DNA from: Thraustochytrium sp. TN22
Taxonomy: Eukaryota; Sar; Bigyra; Thraustochytrida; Thraustochytriidae
Direction: 5' to 3'
DNA: 64,000 bases
NCBI GenBank assembly: GCA_013306675.1
Contig: JABLUY010000062.1
Location: 62,001 to 126,000 of the forward strand
The notes beneath the pieces are model-generated. The model saw only the letters and a program-made list of their open reading frames with translations, was not told the DNA's origin and searched no databases. The translations under genes and the position numbers were made by a program. Positions 36,967 to 47,600 of the stretch are shown piece by piece; the stretch's first letter is position 1, and the number at the start of each line of letters is the position of its first letter.

Positions 36967-39426
36967 TCACGACAGAGGCACCCCGTCGGGGCCGAGAACC
37001 GGGAGCTCAATGGCGACGTCACCGTGCAGGTCGAGGACCCAGGGTCCGGCCACGAAGGAGGCTACCAGGGCGTCCGGCTTGGTGAAGACGCGGAGATCGC
37101 GCGTGGCGTTCACGATGACCTTGATTGTCTCCGTGGCGCCGGGCACGAGGAGCGCGGTGCGGTGAAAGGACAGCAGCTTGCGCTGCAAATCGCCAAAGGC
37201 CGTGCGCGGCGCACCATGCGGGGGTCGCAGATACGCCATTAGGACGTGCGCGCCGTCGCGATCGCCCACGTTGCGGATGTCGACCTCGTATGTGACGCAG
37301 CCGTTGCGCACCGTCGGCTGGCCATTGGTCTCGTACGCGAAGCTCGTATAGGAGAGGCCGTGGCCAAAGGGCAGGACAACCGGGCCATTGTAGAAGCGGT
37401 ATGTCCGACCGGGGAAGCCCTGGTCGGGATGCATGTCCATGCGGTCCATGGGCACGGACGTCGCGAAACTCTCCGGGTAAAACGTCTGCGTGAGGCGGCC
37501 GCTCGGGTTGTGCACGCCAAAGAGCGTTTCAGCAATGGCGCGACCGCCGGACTGGCCCGGATAGCCGGCCCACAGCACGGCGCCGACGTGGTCGTCGGCC
37601 AGCAGCGCGGAGATGTCGAGCGCACCCCCCGACAAAAGGACAACAATAACGGGCGGCTTGCTCGCGTCCTTGGCGGCGCGTGCCACGCGTGCCGCGAGCT
37701 CCTCCTGGCGGCCCGGGAGGCGCAACGTGACGCGGTCCAGGCCCTCGGCTTCTTGCTTCTGGCCGATGCCGAGCGCCAGCACGGTCTGCGCGGCGCTTCG
37801 TGCGGCGGTCTCGGCCGCGCGCAGCATGCTTTCCGCGTCCGGCGGGTTGTCCGCGAGCGGGCAACCTGGGCTCACGGAAAAGCCGCCCGTGGCCCAGGCG
37901 CGCAGGCCGTCCTCAATGCTCGTAATGAAGGGTGCCTTGCCAAAGTAGTTGCCCTGCATGACATCGCGCGAGCTCGCGTGCGGACCGACGAGGGCAATGG
38001 TGCCGGACGGCGCGGTCGCGAGCGGGAGCGCGCCGGCGCGGTTCTTGAGGAGGACAAGGCCCTGCAGCGCGGCCTCGTGCGCGAGCGCCTGGTGCGCCGG
38101 CGTAGCAACAGCCTCGGGGCCGATGGCGCGAAAGGGTTGCACCTCGGCCGGGTCAAAGAGGCCAAGGCGGACCTGCACCTTGAAGAGATTCACCAGGGCG
38201 CGGTCGACGAGCGCCTCCGGCACGACGCCGTCGCGCACGGCGTCAAGCAGGTTCTTGGGCATGAAGGCGCCGCAGTCGATGTCCACGTGCGCCGCGAGCG
38301 TGTCATGGACGACTTCGGCCGCCGAGTGGTTGCGGAAGTGGTAGCGGCCGAAGATGTTGCCCACGGCGCCGCAGTCGCCGGTGATGTAGCCCTCAAAGCC
38401 CCAGTCCTTGCGCGCCAGCTCGTCCATGAGCTCACTGTTGGCGCACGAGGGCACGCCGTTGATTGCGTTGTAGCTGCACATGAGCGCACTGACGTGCCCG
38501 CGTTTAACGCAACGCTCGAAGGCCGGCAGGTAGGTCTCCTGCATGTCGCGCTCCGAGACCACGGCGTCGAACGCGAAGCGGTCGCGACCCTCCCAGTTTT
38601 CCAGACTGTACGCTGCAAAGTGTTTGCAGCACGCCGAATTCTTGAGCCGCGACGGGTCCGCCGCGTCCTCCTGGAACCCGCGCACAAAATCCTCCGCGTA
38701 CACGCCGTTGATGTGCGGGTCTTCGCCCGGAGTCTCCTGACCGCGACCCCAACGCGGATCGCGAAAAACGTTGATGTTGGGTGTCCAGAATGTGAACGAC
38801 GCGCGCCCGGCGTTGTTGAACGCGCGCGCCTCCGTCGAGATCGCCGTCGCCACCATGCGCACCAGCGTACGGTTTAGCGCGCTGGCCGTCGTAATCACCT
38901 GCGGAAACGAGGTCGCGTGGGGGCACGGCTCCGCAAAGTTCACACCGGGCGAGTCTGCCACGCCGTGCAGCGCCTCGCTCCACCACTCGTAGAACGTCAG
39001 CCCCAGCCGCGGGACGCCCTGCGCATCGTTGCCGAAGAGCGCCGCCTTCTCCTCCAGCCGCAGCTCCTGCACGAGCGCCTCGGCGCGCGCCTGCACGCTT
39101 TTGGCGCGGTCGCACCACGGATACGGTGGCTTGTCCGCAGCGGATGCCGCCAGGCACGGGTTCCACGTCTTGGGGTGCGCGCTCGACACGTGCAGCAAAG
39201 CCATGGCCGCGCCGCGCCGCTGCAGCACCGCCAGCGCCACCACCGCCCCCACCAGCGCCAGCGCCAGGGCCGCCGCCGCGCGCAGCGTCACCCGCCGCGC
39301 GCGCGTGCCGCTTGCGTCGCGGGCGTCGCTTTGCTGCTCGTGCTCGACGGCCAGCAGCGGCTCGCGCCCCGCGAGCTGCGCTTCGCGTCTGCCGCGCTCG
39401 CGCCGCCGGCCGCGCCCGGATTCCAT
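36967..39426 (-). CDS. GH3 beta-xylosidase/alpha-arabinofuranosidase-like, membrane-anchored
   Basis: 819 residues. A basic cytosolic N-terminus is followed by one transmembrane helix (about 46-69, RRVTLRAAAALALALVGAVV), which suggests a type II membrane protein rather than a cleaved secretory enzyme. The GH3 N-domain follows: TFYEWWSEALHGVADSPG, TFWTPNINVFRDPRWGRGQE, CCKHFAAY and ALMCSYNAINGVPSCAN. The catalytic nucleophile is Asp351 in GYITGDCGAV, as in plant BXL enzymes. The C-domain (TIALVGPHA, GLVLLKN) and a fibronectin-III-like end (VVLPFGHGLSYTSFAYE, VDIRNVGDRDGAHVLMAYL) complete the family architecture. Substrate (xylan, arabinan or other) cannot be set from sequence. Promoter side carries a GCTAGCTAGC element about 240 bases upstream. 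Confidence 0.93.
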   Translation of the reverse strand: MESGRGRRRERGRREAQLAGREPLLAVEHEQQSDARDASGTRARRVTLRAAAALALALVGAVVALAVLQRRGAAMALLHVSSAHPKTWNPCLAASAADKPPYPWCDRAKSVQARAEALVQELRLEEKAALFGNDAQGVPRLGLTFYEWWSEALHGVADSPGVNFAEPCPHATSFPQVITTASALNRTLVRMVATAISTEARAFNNAGRASFTFWTPNINVFRDPRWGRGQETPGEDPHINGVYAEDFVRGFQEDAADPSRLKNSACCKHFAAYSLENWEGRDRFAFDAVVSERDMQETYLPAFERCVKRGHVSALMCSYNAINGVPSCANSELMDELARKDWGFEGYITGDCGAVGNIFGRYHFRNHSAAEVVHDTLAAHVDIDCGAFMPKNLLDAVRDGVVPEALVDRALVNLFKVQVRLGLFDPAEVQPFRAIGPEAVATPAHQALAHEAALQGLVLLKNRAGALPLATAPSGTIALVGPHASSRDVMQGNYFGKAPFITSIEDGLRAWATGGFSVSPGCPLADNPPDAESMLRAAETAARSAAQTVLALGIGQKQEAEGLDRVTLRLPGRQEELAARVARAAKDASKPPVIVVLLSGGALDISALLADDHVGAVLWAGYPGQSGGRAIAETLFGVHNPSGRLTQTFYPESFATSVPMDRMDMHPDQGFPGRTYRFYNGPVVLPFGHGLSYTSFAYETNGQPTVRNGCVTYEVDIRNVGDRDGAHVLMAYLRPPHGAPRTAFGDLQRKLLSFHRTALLVPGATETIKVIVNATRDLRVFTKPDALVASFVAGPWVLDLHGDVAIELPVLGPDGVPLS

Positions 39427-40131
39427 CGCCGCGCCGCCTTCTCGCGCCGCCCTCCTCGCCGCCGCCGTCGACGTCGCCGCCGCCGCCGCCCGCCTTGGGC
39501 TGCGCTCTCCGATTTGGGTCTCGAGTCTGTCTGCCAGAGACTGCTGCGCAGCGATCGAGCGCCGCCGCCCAAAGATTTTTCCTGCGCGGGCCTGCGCACG
39601 CGGGGCCTCGATGTCAAGGCGCGGTTGCCCGGCTGCGCTGGGAGCGCGCGGCGAGGCTGGCTGGGCTAGCTAGCTCGCTTCCCTGACAGAGCGCCCGTGG
39701 CGTGCGTGCGCCGACACGGCCCGGCGAGAGCATAACGGAGCCACGCCAAGGGCGACGGTGATTCATGGCTGAAGATGAGCGCGGAATGCAGAGCAAAGCA
39801 GAGCAGAGCAGAGCGGAGCGGCGCACGGGGGTGGAGGCGGCGTGTTGCCATGATGCCATGATGCTGAGCGAGCGCCGAGATTAGATGAGGCCGGGTGGAG
39901 AGGCGCGTGGATGTCACGTCATGGTGCCGGCCAGCTTGTTTGTCTTTGGAGAGCGCGTCGTCACGACGTTCTCTCGTTGACGTGCCTTGTCCTGCTTCCT
40001 TGCCTCGATTCTCTGCATGCTCGCAGTCAGCTCAGCTCGTACGCAGCGCGACGCATGGGCCGCGGCGAGGACTGAACCACCTGCGCGGGTAGCCAAGGGA
40101 GCACGCGACAAGCTTGCAAGTACTCCACACG
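39427..40131. other. 5' flank of the GH3 gene, left of the transposon
   Basis: GCC-rich leader to about 39500, a CTAGCTAGCTCGCTT element at about 39666, and GAGCAGAGCAGAGC repeats near 39790-39820. It ends at the TTA target site of the transposon. No gene seen. Confidence 0.55.
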
Positions 40132-40134
40132 TTA

Positions 40135-40159
40135 GGCGCTCAATCCGACGCGTTCACTT
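40135..40159 (+). repeat. left terminal inverted repeat
   Basis: 25 bases, exact reverse complement of 41943-41967. Preceded by TTA. Confidence 0.95.
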
Positions 40160-40321
40160 TTGCCTTATAGGTTTACTTTATCAGTTTGGGAAAGTGAAAA
40201 TTTTAGCGATACGCCACTTGGGGCAGAGCCATCGAATCGGCTTCGGTTTTACTTATGCCTCACGGCAGCGCCTCACGGGCGGCGGGCTCGATCGGCAGAT
40301 CGAGGTCAACAGGCGCGCGCG

Positions 40322-41400
40322 ATGAAGAGGAAGGGGAAGGCGCGCGAGCGCGGTGTTGCTGGCGGGGCGAAGGCGACTACTCGCGCCCTTCTTGCTTCAA
40401 AGAAGGCGCGCACACGTCGGATAAGCGCGGCGAGCAGGAGGACAAGCCCATGCAGGCGAGCTCCGCAGGGAAGTTGGGCGCGACGGGGCACAAACGTTCA
40501 AAGCAAAGGCAGGACTCTGAGGCAGGGTCGCAACAACCTCTTACGAAGTCCTCGACGACCAAATCTCTAGAGCCCGCTCGTGGACCGACCGAGGAACGTT
40601 GCGGCGCAGGGACCTTCTGTCGGCATCCGGAGCTTGGCAAGAAGACGTGGCACAAGTGCTCCTGCAATGCGCATGCGGTTCTCTCCCAGTCCACAACCTT
40701 TGCGCCCAAGAGGCCGTGCTCCCTGAGGAGACCTTTGGCTGCGAAGCCTTCATCCGCGACTTCTGGGACGAGAAGGGCTTCGAGATCCAGTCCATCCCGA
40801 AGAATGGCGACAAGCCTCCGCTGTGGGAGCTGAAAAAGTGCGAGGAATCTGGGCCCGCCTAACCCCTTTCTGTCGGCGACCAAGTCGAGCGCTCGTCAAA
40901 GAGCGGTGGCGAGAGCGACGACGATGAGGACGACGACGAGGACGGCGATGGTGAACGCGACGAAGACGGAGACCGGGAGACGACTATCACGCCCACCCGT
41001 CGACGCTCCAGCGGCGATATCTCTTTGAGTCTGTCTTCAAAAGATGACTCCAAGGAGCAGTCGGCGGGAGGTGATGAGGACTCGGAGGAGGGCATGGGCG
41101 AGACTTCGTTCGAGCCCGACACGCCTCGGGAACGTTGGCGTCGTGCCCCGGCGACCGACGCCGTTGCCCGGTTGGTGCTGCTCGCCCCCGGCTTCCCTCA
41201 TTCGTCCGGGCTCGAGGAGCGAGTCCGAGCCACTGCTTGAGTCCGAAGACTCGCACGCATCGTCATCGTCATCCAGTCGGCGAGCTTTCCGAGAGCCAGA
41301 GGCATCGTCCTTGGAACTTGAAGAAGAATCAGAGTCCGAGTCACTGCTTGAGTCCGAAGACAAGACCGCAAAGTCGGAGGAGGCAGCGGGGGAGACTTGA
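40322..41400 (+). pseudogene. broken coding remnants inside the DNA transposon
   Basis: Three plus-strand frames carry protein-like pieces. A Lys/Arg-rich N-terminal piece starts at 40322 (MKRKGKARERGVAGG). A second frame contains FCRHPELGKKTWHKC. A third, about 40650-40860, contains VHNLCAQEAVLPEETFGCE and WELKKCEESG. The Cys/His spacing hints at a zinc finger like those in transposon-encoded proteins. About 41210-41400 encodes Ser/Glu-rich repeats (LLESEDSHASSSS, LLESEDK). Because the pieces are in different frames, the gene appears frameshifted or spliced. No DDE/DDD catalytic core was seen. Confidence 0.55.
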
Positions 41401-41821
41401 GCCATAGGAGCGAGCGCTTGTCGCTGCTGGAGAAGTCGCCGTGCGTCACGAACAAGGTTAGGCTCACCTGCAGCATCTAGGTGGGGCACGCTTGATCAAG
41501 GGCCCTCGCGCCGGAGAGGTCTTCTGCGGCGCTGAGGACGACTGGTAGAGGTACTGTTCCCCGTCTAATGAGGCACCTGTGGTCCTCTCGCCGCCACAGG
41601 CGCTGCTGCGCCAGGGTCGCCCGTCGTCATGCTGAGACCCAGCACCTTCACCGCGATCCTGAGTCAGTGAGGCACCCAAGGCAACCAAGCAAGCACAGAC
41701 GGCCGCGTCGCCCCGCCACACGCGCGCACAGCGCGTCTCGCACTCCTGCGCGCCCTCAAGATCTCGCCGCGGTGATCGATCTGAAGGTCTCCCTGCGCTC
41801 ACCAAAACTGATAGCCAGAAA

Positions 41822-41861
41822 CTGATAACGCCCGGCCTCCCCGGAGGCCGGGCGCTATCAG
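41822..41861. repeat. 40-base near-perfect palindrome in the transposon
   Basis: Arms CTGATA-A-CGCCCGGCCTCC and GGAGGCCGGGCG-C-TATCAG around a CC loop, with a single mismatch. Its outer AACTGATA motif also occurs at 41805-41813 and 41819-41827, and inverted near the left end at 40179-40187, so it may be part of the transposase-binding subterminal array. It could also be a terminator-like hairpin. Confidence 0.92.
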
Positions 41862-41942
41862 TATGAGTTTTATCTTTCTCGGAAATTGGTCTAATAAAAG
41901 GTCCACGGCTCGAAAGTGATAATTTTAGTGAAAGTGAGGCTC

Positions 41943-41967
41943 AAGTGAACGCGTCGGATTGAGCGCC
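41943..41967 (-). repeat. right terminal inverted repeat
   Basis: 25 bases, exact reverse complement of 40135-40159. Followed by TTA. Confidence 0.95.
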
Positions 41968-41970
41968 TTA

Positions 41971-42344
41971 GCTTCGCCACTACCACTGCTCCACGCACTC
42001 TGGAGCGCCAGCTGGAGCTACTAGCTACTAGCTGGCCAGCCTCGAAAGAATCCGCAAGCAGGGCTCGGCTTGGGCCCCAAGGCTGCGTTGCGTTGCTTGG
42101 TTCGCTTTGGTTTGGTTTGGTTTGGTTTGCGGTTACGGTGCGGCGCGACGGCGCCCTCCAAGTCCTTGGCCGCTTCGCTTGGCGGCGCCGGAGGCTCCAA
42201 CGGTGGCAGAGCCACGTCAGAGTCGGCGCGCGCGGGAGGCGGCGCGGCGCGGCGGCGGCGGCGGCAGGCGGCAGGCGCGGCGGCGGGGAGAGCGCCGGCG
42301 CAGACACAGGGCTGCGGCGAGGCGGCAGGCGGCGGCGGCGCGAG
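41971..42344. promoter_or_regulatory. 5' flank of the glycosyltransferase gene
   Basis: 374 bases between the transposon and the ATG. It has a GGTTTGGTTTGG run at about 42107-42130 and a GGCGGC-rich leader just before the start. The transposon insertion therefore lies less than 400 bases upstream of this gene. Confidence 0.5.
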
Positions 42345-44186
42345 ATGCAGCACCGGCGAGGCGTGGTGGAGGGCCGCGCCCAGCGGTACACCGCGGCGGA
42401 AGACCCCAAGTATGGCGAGAAGGGGCGGCTCGCCGTGGCGAGACGCGGGCTGCTGTCCGGCATGCTCTTCATGGTGTGCGCGTGCGTGTTCTACCTGGCG
42501 ATGACGAGCCGGTCGGGCCAGGGCGGCACGGTCGAGATGGCCCCGGTGTCAGGTCAGGTGCTGCCCGATTCGCCGCCCAAGAGCGCGCTGCGCTCCGCAG
42601 GCGTGGACGAGGTGCCGCCGCCAAACCATGCCAAGCTGTCCTGGACCGCGCCGGACGGCTCGGCCATGGGCTACGTGCGGGTGCCCAAGATTCCGCCCGG
42701 CAAGCGCACGGAAGATGACGGCAAGCTGCACATCATCTTCTCCAGCGGCTGCAACTACTTTCAGCACTGGCAGTCGGAGCTGCTGCTCGCCTCTGCCAAT
42801 ATGGTCGGCCAGCGCGGCCGCATCACTCGCATCGTCAGTGGCTGCCACGATAAGTCTGCTGAGACGGTGCGCCACCAGCACCAGACCTTTCCTTCTGGCA
42901 AGAATGACCTTCTCGTGCCCATGGAGATCCTCAATCGCTCCGTCAACGAGAACTTTGGTCTCTATGTGACTCCGTCCTTCGATGGCGCGGTCGACTTCCC
43001 GTGGATCAACAAGGTAAGTGTGGCTGGAAAGACGCCGAAGGGCGACGCTGCCCGTTCCTGATCTCGAAGACTGACTCCAGCATAATGCCCCGCGCAGCCC
43101 TCGTCCATCAAGTACTTCATGGAGCACGCGCGCGAGGAGCTGGACCGGCTCGGTGAGACGGTCATCGCAATCCTGGACCCAGACTTCATCTTCCTCAAGC
43201 CTCTGACGCAGACGGGCGAGGACGACATCATCGCGACGCGCGGCGTGGACAACGACGCGGGCGCCATGCCGCCGCTCGACGTGGTGCGCAAGGGCCGGCC
43301 GGTGGCGCAGCGCTATGGCCTGGAGGCCGGCTGGAAGTCCTCCAAGTTTGACATCGACAAGATCACTGGTGACCCCACCAGTGCGGCCAAGGAGTGGACC
43401 TCGCAGATGGCCATCAAGTACACCAGCGTCGGCCCGCCGCTCATTCTGCATGCTGACGACATCAGCGCGCTCAGCGTCCTGTGGGAGCGCTACATGCGCC
43501 CAGTCCTTGATATGGGGCCCAACATCCTCGCAGACATGTGGGCATACTCCATCGGTGCAGCCAACCTGGACCTGCGCCACACCACGCTGGATCACTACAT
43601 GATCTCCTCATGGGGCGACCGCGGTGAGGCGTACCCATGGGTAGACGCTTGGACATCCCTGTCATGCCGCAACCCGCAGCCGCAGCCGGGCGATAAACTG
43701 CCCACGTTCATCCACCTCGCATCCAACTTCAAGGCGCCCGACGCAGAGGGCCCGTGGATGTTTCACAAGGGCCACGTGCCCGCGACGTAAGTCTGTTCCC
43801 GCGCAGGAGGCAGGCCGCACGCCGACGCTCGACGTTTCTCTTTCTTGCTAACGTTATGTTTTTGAGCCGCTCGCTCGCCGCGCAGGATTCTCGACTGCGA
43901 CACGCCGCTGATCGTCGAGGCGCCTGATGACCTCTGGGAAATTACTCCGTCCAGGCACCGCAAGCAGGCAGCCTGGGTGCTCTGCCACACGGTCGCCAAG
44001 CTCAACAAGATGCTGCTCATGTACAAGCAAAAGTTCTGCCCGGTCGGCTTCGAGTCGCGCAAGCTGGTCCGCCTCATTCAGCGCAAGACCAAGGACCGTG
44101 GCTGCTCCGAGCGCCGCGACAAATGGTGCTTCCCGCTTGCTCAGATCGAGGGTCTGCCGGACAACTTCCGGGAGACCATGGCGTGA
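42345..44186 (+). CDS. peptidyl-serine/hydroxyproline O-glycosyltransferase-like type II membrane protein (spliced)
   Basis: 552 residues in three exons: 42345-43013, 43098-43786 and 43886-44186. Introns are 43014-43097 (GTAAGT...GCGCAG, phase 0) and 43787-43885 (GTAAGT...GCGCAG, phase 2). They are the only introns needed in this window. One transmembrane helix (about 35-53, LLSGMLFMVCACVFYLAM) follows a basic cytosolic tail, as in Golgi type II glycosyltransferases. The catalytic part opens LHIIFSSGCNYFQHWQSELL and ITRIVSGC, typical of plant/algal Hyp O-arabinosyl- and Ser O-galactosyltransferases. A DxD-like DPD at about 250-252 (AILDPDFIFLKPL) fits a metal-sugar-nucleotide site. INKPSSIKYFMEH across the first junction matches the family's NKP motif, supporting the splice. 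The acceptor is unknown. Confidence 0.87.
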
Positions 44187-44603
44187 TGCGATGGGTTGGT
44201 GACGTCGGTGGGGTGCTTTATAAAAGCAGTAATGTTGATGCATTACGCTCTGTGCTTTGGGCAATCCTTGGCTTCGGGCGCGATCCCTGGCGTGGAGCTT
44301 CGCCTTCGACTCCCACGGGCGGGGGAAAGTCATCGCATGTTTTTCTCGTCAGAGAACTTGTCCATGGCGGCATTGGGTCTGCGCGCAAGGCGCCGAGGGT
44401 GAAGGAGGCGACGCTCTTCGATAGGATACGACATTGTTCTGCGAGTGGTGAAGCGGGTCACTACTCGGCATGACGGACTCGCCCGGTCCGAACAACAGAA
44501 GGAGTGCAAGAGCCTCTGTGTGCATCGGCTTGACCAACACAAAGACAACAGGGAGTAGTTCATCTCTTTACGCTCTCTCTGAATCTCTCCGTATGTGTGT
44601 GCG
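44187..44603. other. convergent 3' flanks of the glycosyltransferase and TPS genes
   Basis: 417 bases, AT-richer than the genes, consistent with two converging 3' UTRs. Nothing else recognised. Confidence 0.5.
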
Positions 44604-47600
44604 TTATGGTGATGGCTCCTCGGGCAAGACAAGGTGCTCGAGAGTGTCGATTACGTCCTCGGTCTTGTTGACATAGTATTGCGCGGCCGTGGGCTTGCGG
44701 CCAACCGTGCAGGTGTACGTATCCGAGAAGGTGCCGCCCTCGCGACGCTCCGCCTCGGCCTGGGAGCCGAGGAAGTCGAGCACGGCTGTGTACATGTGCT
44801 CGTCTGAGGTGTCGTCGCCGACGCAGAAGCAGAACTGCGGCACGAAGTCGAGGTGCTCCTTGAGGAGCTCAAAGATGTGGTCGGCGGCCAAGCCCTTGTC
44901 GACGCCCTTGGGAAGGAGCTCGACGGTGTGCTTCTTACGGCTGACGACAACCGGGATGTTGACGGCGGCGATGGCCTCCTTGAGCTCGTTCTCCAGCTTG
45001 ATGGCCTGCATGCCGCCCCACTCCGGGTCGGCCTGGCGGAACTGCCACGAGGCGGAGACGGCCGTCTGCGTCCAGGCACTGCCGCCGGTGCGCCACGTGT
45101 AGTCCTCGAGGATGCTGGGCACGTCGGCGGCCTTCATCCAGCTGTCCCAGGCCTTGTCGACGCCCGGGAGGATGAACTCCCAGCCGTCCGAGTCCTGCAG
45201 CTCGTCGGGCAAAGAGCCTTCCTGGCGCTCTTGGCGCTGCTGGCGCTGCAGCTGCATCTGGCGCTGCTGGTCCTGGTGCTCAAACTGCGCTTCAGGGGTG
45301 GCAGCGCCGCCCAGGGTGCCAGTGTGCAGCGCGGGTGAAACGGGGTCGCCGGTCTTGCGGCCCTGCATGGCCAAGTGGCCCCAGCGGATCATGATGCCCG
45401 AGTGCGCGACGATGCCGAGCCGCATGGTGGGATCCTCAAGGATTTCCTGAAAAGCGGAGCGCAGCACGTGCGCGCGGTTGCCTGAGATGACAAAGACGAT
45501 GTTGCGCTCGTCGCTGCAGAGGCGCTTGACGATCTCAATGACGCGCGGCGAGAGCTTGCGCTTGGAGACGCCCAGGAAGTCGCGCTTGACGGCCAGATTG
45601 CCGAGCTCGCGCGGCGCGAGCGTGCCGGCATAGTCGAGGAAGAAGAGGCGCTTCTCGCAGCGCTGGTAGCTGCGCCGCAGCTCCGACATGTTGAGCGGGT
45701 GGCAAAAGCCCTCGTGCACGATGTTCTCAAAGGACACCACGCTGTGGTACTCGGAGCCCTGGAGGATGTCCTTGTCGAAGCCCGTGAGCGCGTTGATCTG
45801 GCCTTGGACACCGAGCTCTACATCCATGAGAATGTTGCGCGTCCACTCGGCCGAGGACCGGTTCGAGATGTACGTGCAGTCGCGGTCCCTCCGCGCGTTG
45901 CGCTCCTCGACCGTCATGCAGAGTGCATTGTCCATGGCGCGCGAAACCTCCTTGATGTCAAAGCAGTTGACGCGGATGGCGCCGTTCAGCACGCGAGAGG
46001 CCGCGGAGAACTCGGACATGATGACCACGCCGGCCGGGTCGCGGTGGCAAAAGGTGTACTCGAGTGGGCGCAGGTTGAGGCCCTCCATGACGGGCGTGCA
46101 GACCATGATGTCAGCCGCGGCCCAAATTGCTGCACGCGCCTCGACGCCCGGCCAGTTGTGCGGCGCGTACTCTTTGAAGAAGACCACCGGGCCGTACACG
46201 CGGTTGATGCGCTCGCACAGCTGCTTGACCTCCTGGACAGCGCGCTCGGTCCCGTAGAGCGCGCGCGCGGCCTCCGCCTCGACGTCAATCTCCATCTCGC
46301 CCGACATTTCGCCCGCGGCCTCGATCTCGTCGTCGGCGGCGCGGTCCGCCATGCGCATGAGCGTCTCGTTCATCATGATGAGCCCGTGCTGCACGAGCAC
46401 CACCTTGCCGCGATACCGCGGGCACTCGGCCAGCAGGCGCTCAAAGGCCAATAGCTTCAGCGGCACGCCCTGCAGACGCGTCATCTCGTCCATGGCCACG
46501 ATGATTGTCTTGCCGCGGTGCGCCTCGCGGATTGCCTGTGCGCCGTCCTGGCCATTTTGCGAGAGCACGGCGCTGTCCAGCAGGTGCCGCTCCACGCCCA
46601 CGTGGGAGATGGCCACCAGCACGGCGCGCTCCATGTGGTCCACCACGAGTCGCCCGCCCTTTTGTGAGTGGAATTGGAGCCCAAGGAACCGCTTGCACGA
46701 GGTGATGAAGTGCCGAGCGTGGTCAAAGGTGTGAAAGCCCACGACGTCCGCGCCCAGCATGCCCTCCAGGAGCTCGTTGCGCACAGAGAGGGTGCGGAAG
46801 ATCTCCGACGTCGGAAACGGCGTGTGCAAGAAGAAGACAATCTTGGGCTGCAGGCTGCGCGACAGGCCGGCCGCCACGGCGCGCTCACGCAGCAACGTGG
46901 GCACCAGCATGAGCGGGAAGTTGTGTACCCACACCAGGTCGCGGCTCGAGACGTGCTCCATGACGTGCTCCATGATGACGTCCGCGAAGATGTTCGAGGT
47001 GCGCAAGAAGCCCTGCCACCGATCGTGCCGCGTCGGCGTCTCCTCGCCGGCAGCTGACGCCTCGCTGGCCGTGCTGCCGCCGCTCGTGTAACGCTTGTTC
47101 AGCCGCCTTCCAGAGCCGCTTGCCGTGGTCGTCGCGCTTGATGCGGGCCCGCTCGTCGAGGCCGCAGGCGACGGCTGTGCGCGGGTCTTGTCCTCGCGCG
47201 GCAGGTTCACGTTGAGCACGTTATGGAAGATGTCGCGAAAGCGCATCAGGCAGCTGCGCACGTAGTGGTCCACGAAGTCCTCACGCGAGAGGAAGATTGG
47301 CACGCAATCTAGGGCCTCCAGCTTGGCGCGGATCTCATCTCGGTCCTCGTCCTTGAGCCGCCACGCAAGCTCCGGGTCGTCGTGGCGCAGCACGTAGGGC
47401 GTCACGGCGCCCACCCACACAACGTCATGGTCGTATGCGACCGAGCCCTCCGACTTGCGCGAGATGCTCTCCGGGTTCCACTCCACGGTCCATCGCTCGC
47501 CATGCGCCGCATTCGCGCCGCCGTAGTACACGTTCACGGGCAGGTTGAAGGAGACGAGGAACATGCGATAGCGATTCTTGACCTCGACCTTGGGCGGCAC

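Larger units (their letters stand above)
40135..41967. mobile_element. DNA transposon with TIRs and TTA target-site duplication (PIF/Harbinger-like)
   Basis: 1,833 bases bounded by perfect 25-base terminal inverted repeats (beginning GGCGCTCAATCCGACGCG) and flanked on both sides by TTA (40132-40134 and 41968-41970). A three-base TWA duplication and GG-starting TIRs fit the PIF/Harbinger superfamily. CACTA elements also make three-base duplications but have CACTA ends. Interior GC and coding remnants differ from the neighbourhood, and the subterminal regions are AT-richer. No transposase catalytic domain was recognised, so this copy is probably non-autonomous or decayed. The perfect TIRs suggest recent insertion or ongoing mobilisation in trans. 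It lies between the GH3 promoter and the glycosyltransferase gene. Confidence 0.88.

Noticed and set aside
37246-38877. 543-codon plus-strand frame opposite the GH3 gene
   Set aside because: Shadow of an unmistakable GH3 coding sequence.
40135-41967. Polinton or other virus-like origin for the TIR element
   Set aside because: Far too short, with a three-base target duplication and 25-base TIRs, and no capsid, polymerase or integrase-like sequence. A plain DNA transposon explains it.
43797-43805. Earlier 3' splice site for the second glycosyltransferase intron (CGCGCAG near 43799)
   Set aside because: It would leave an intron under 20 bases and shift the frame. The AG at 43884-43885 restores the frame with family-consistent sequence.
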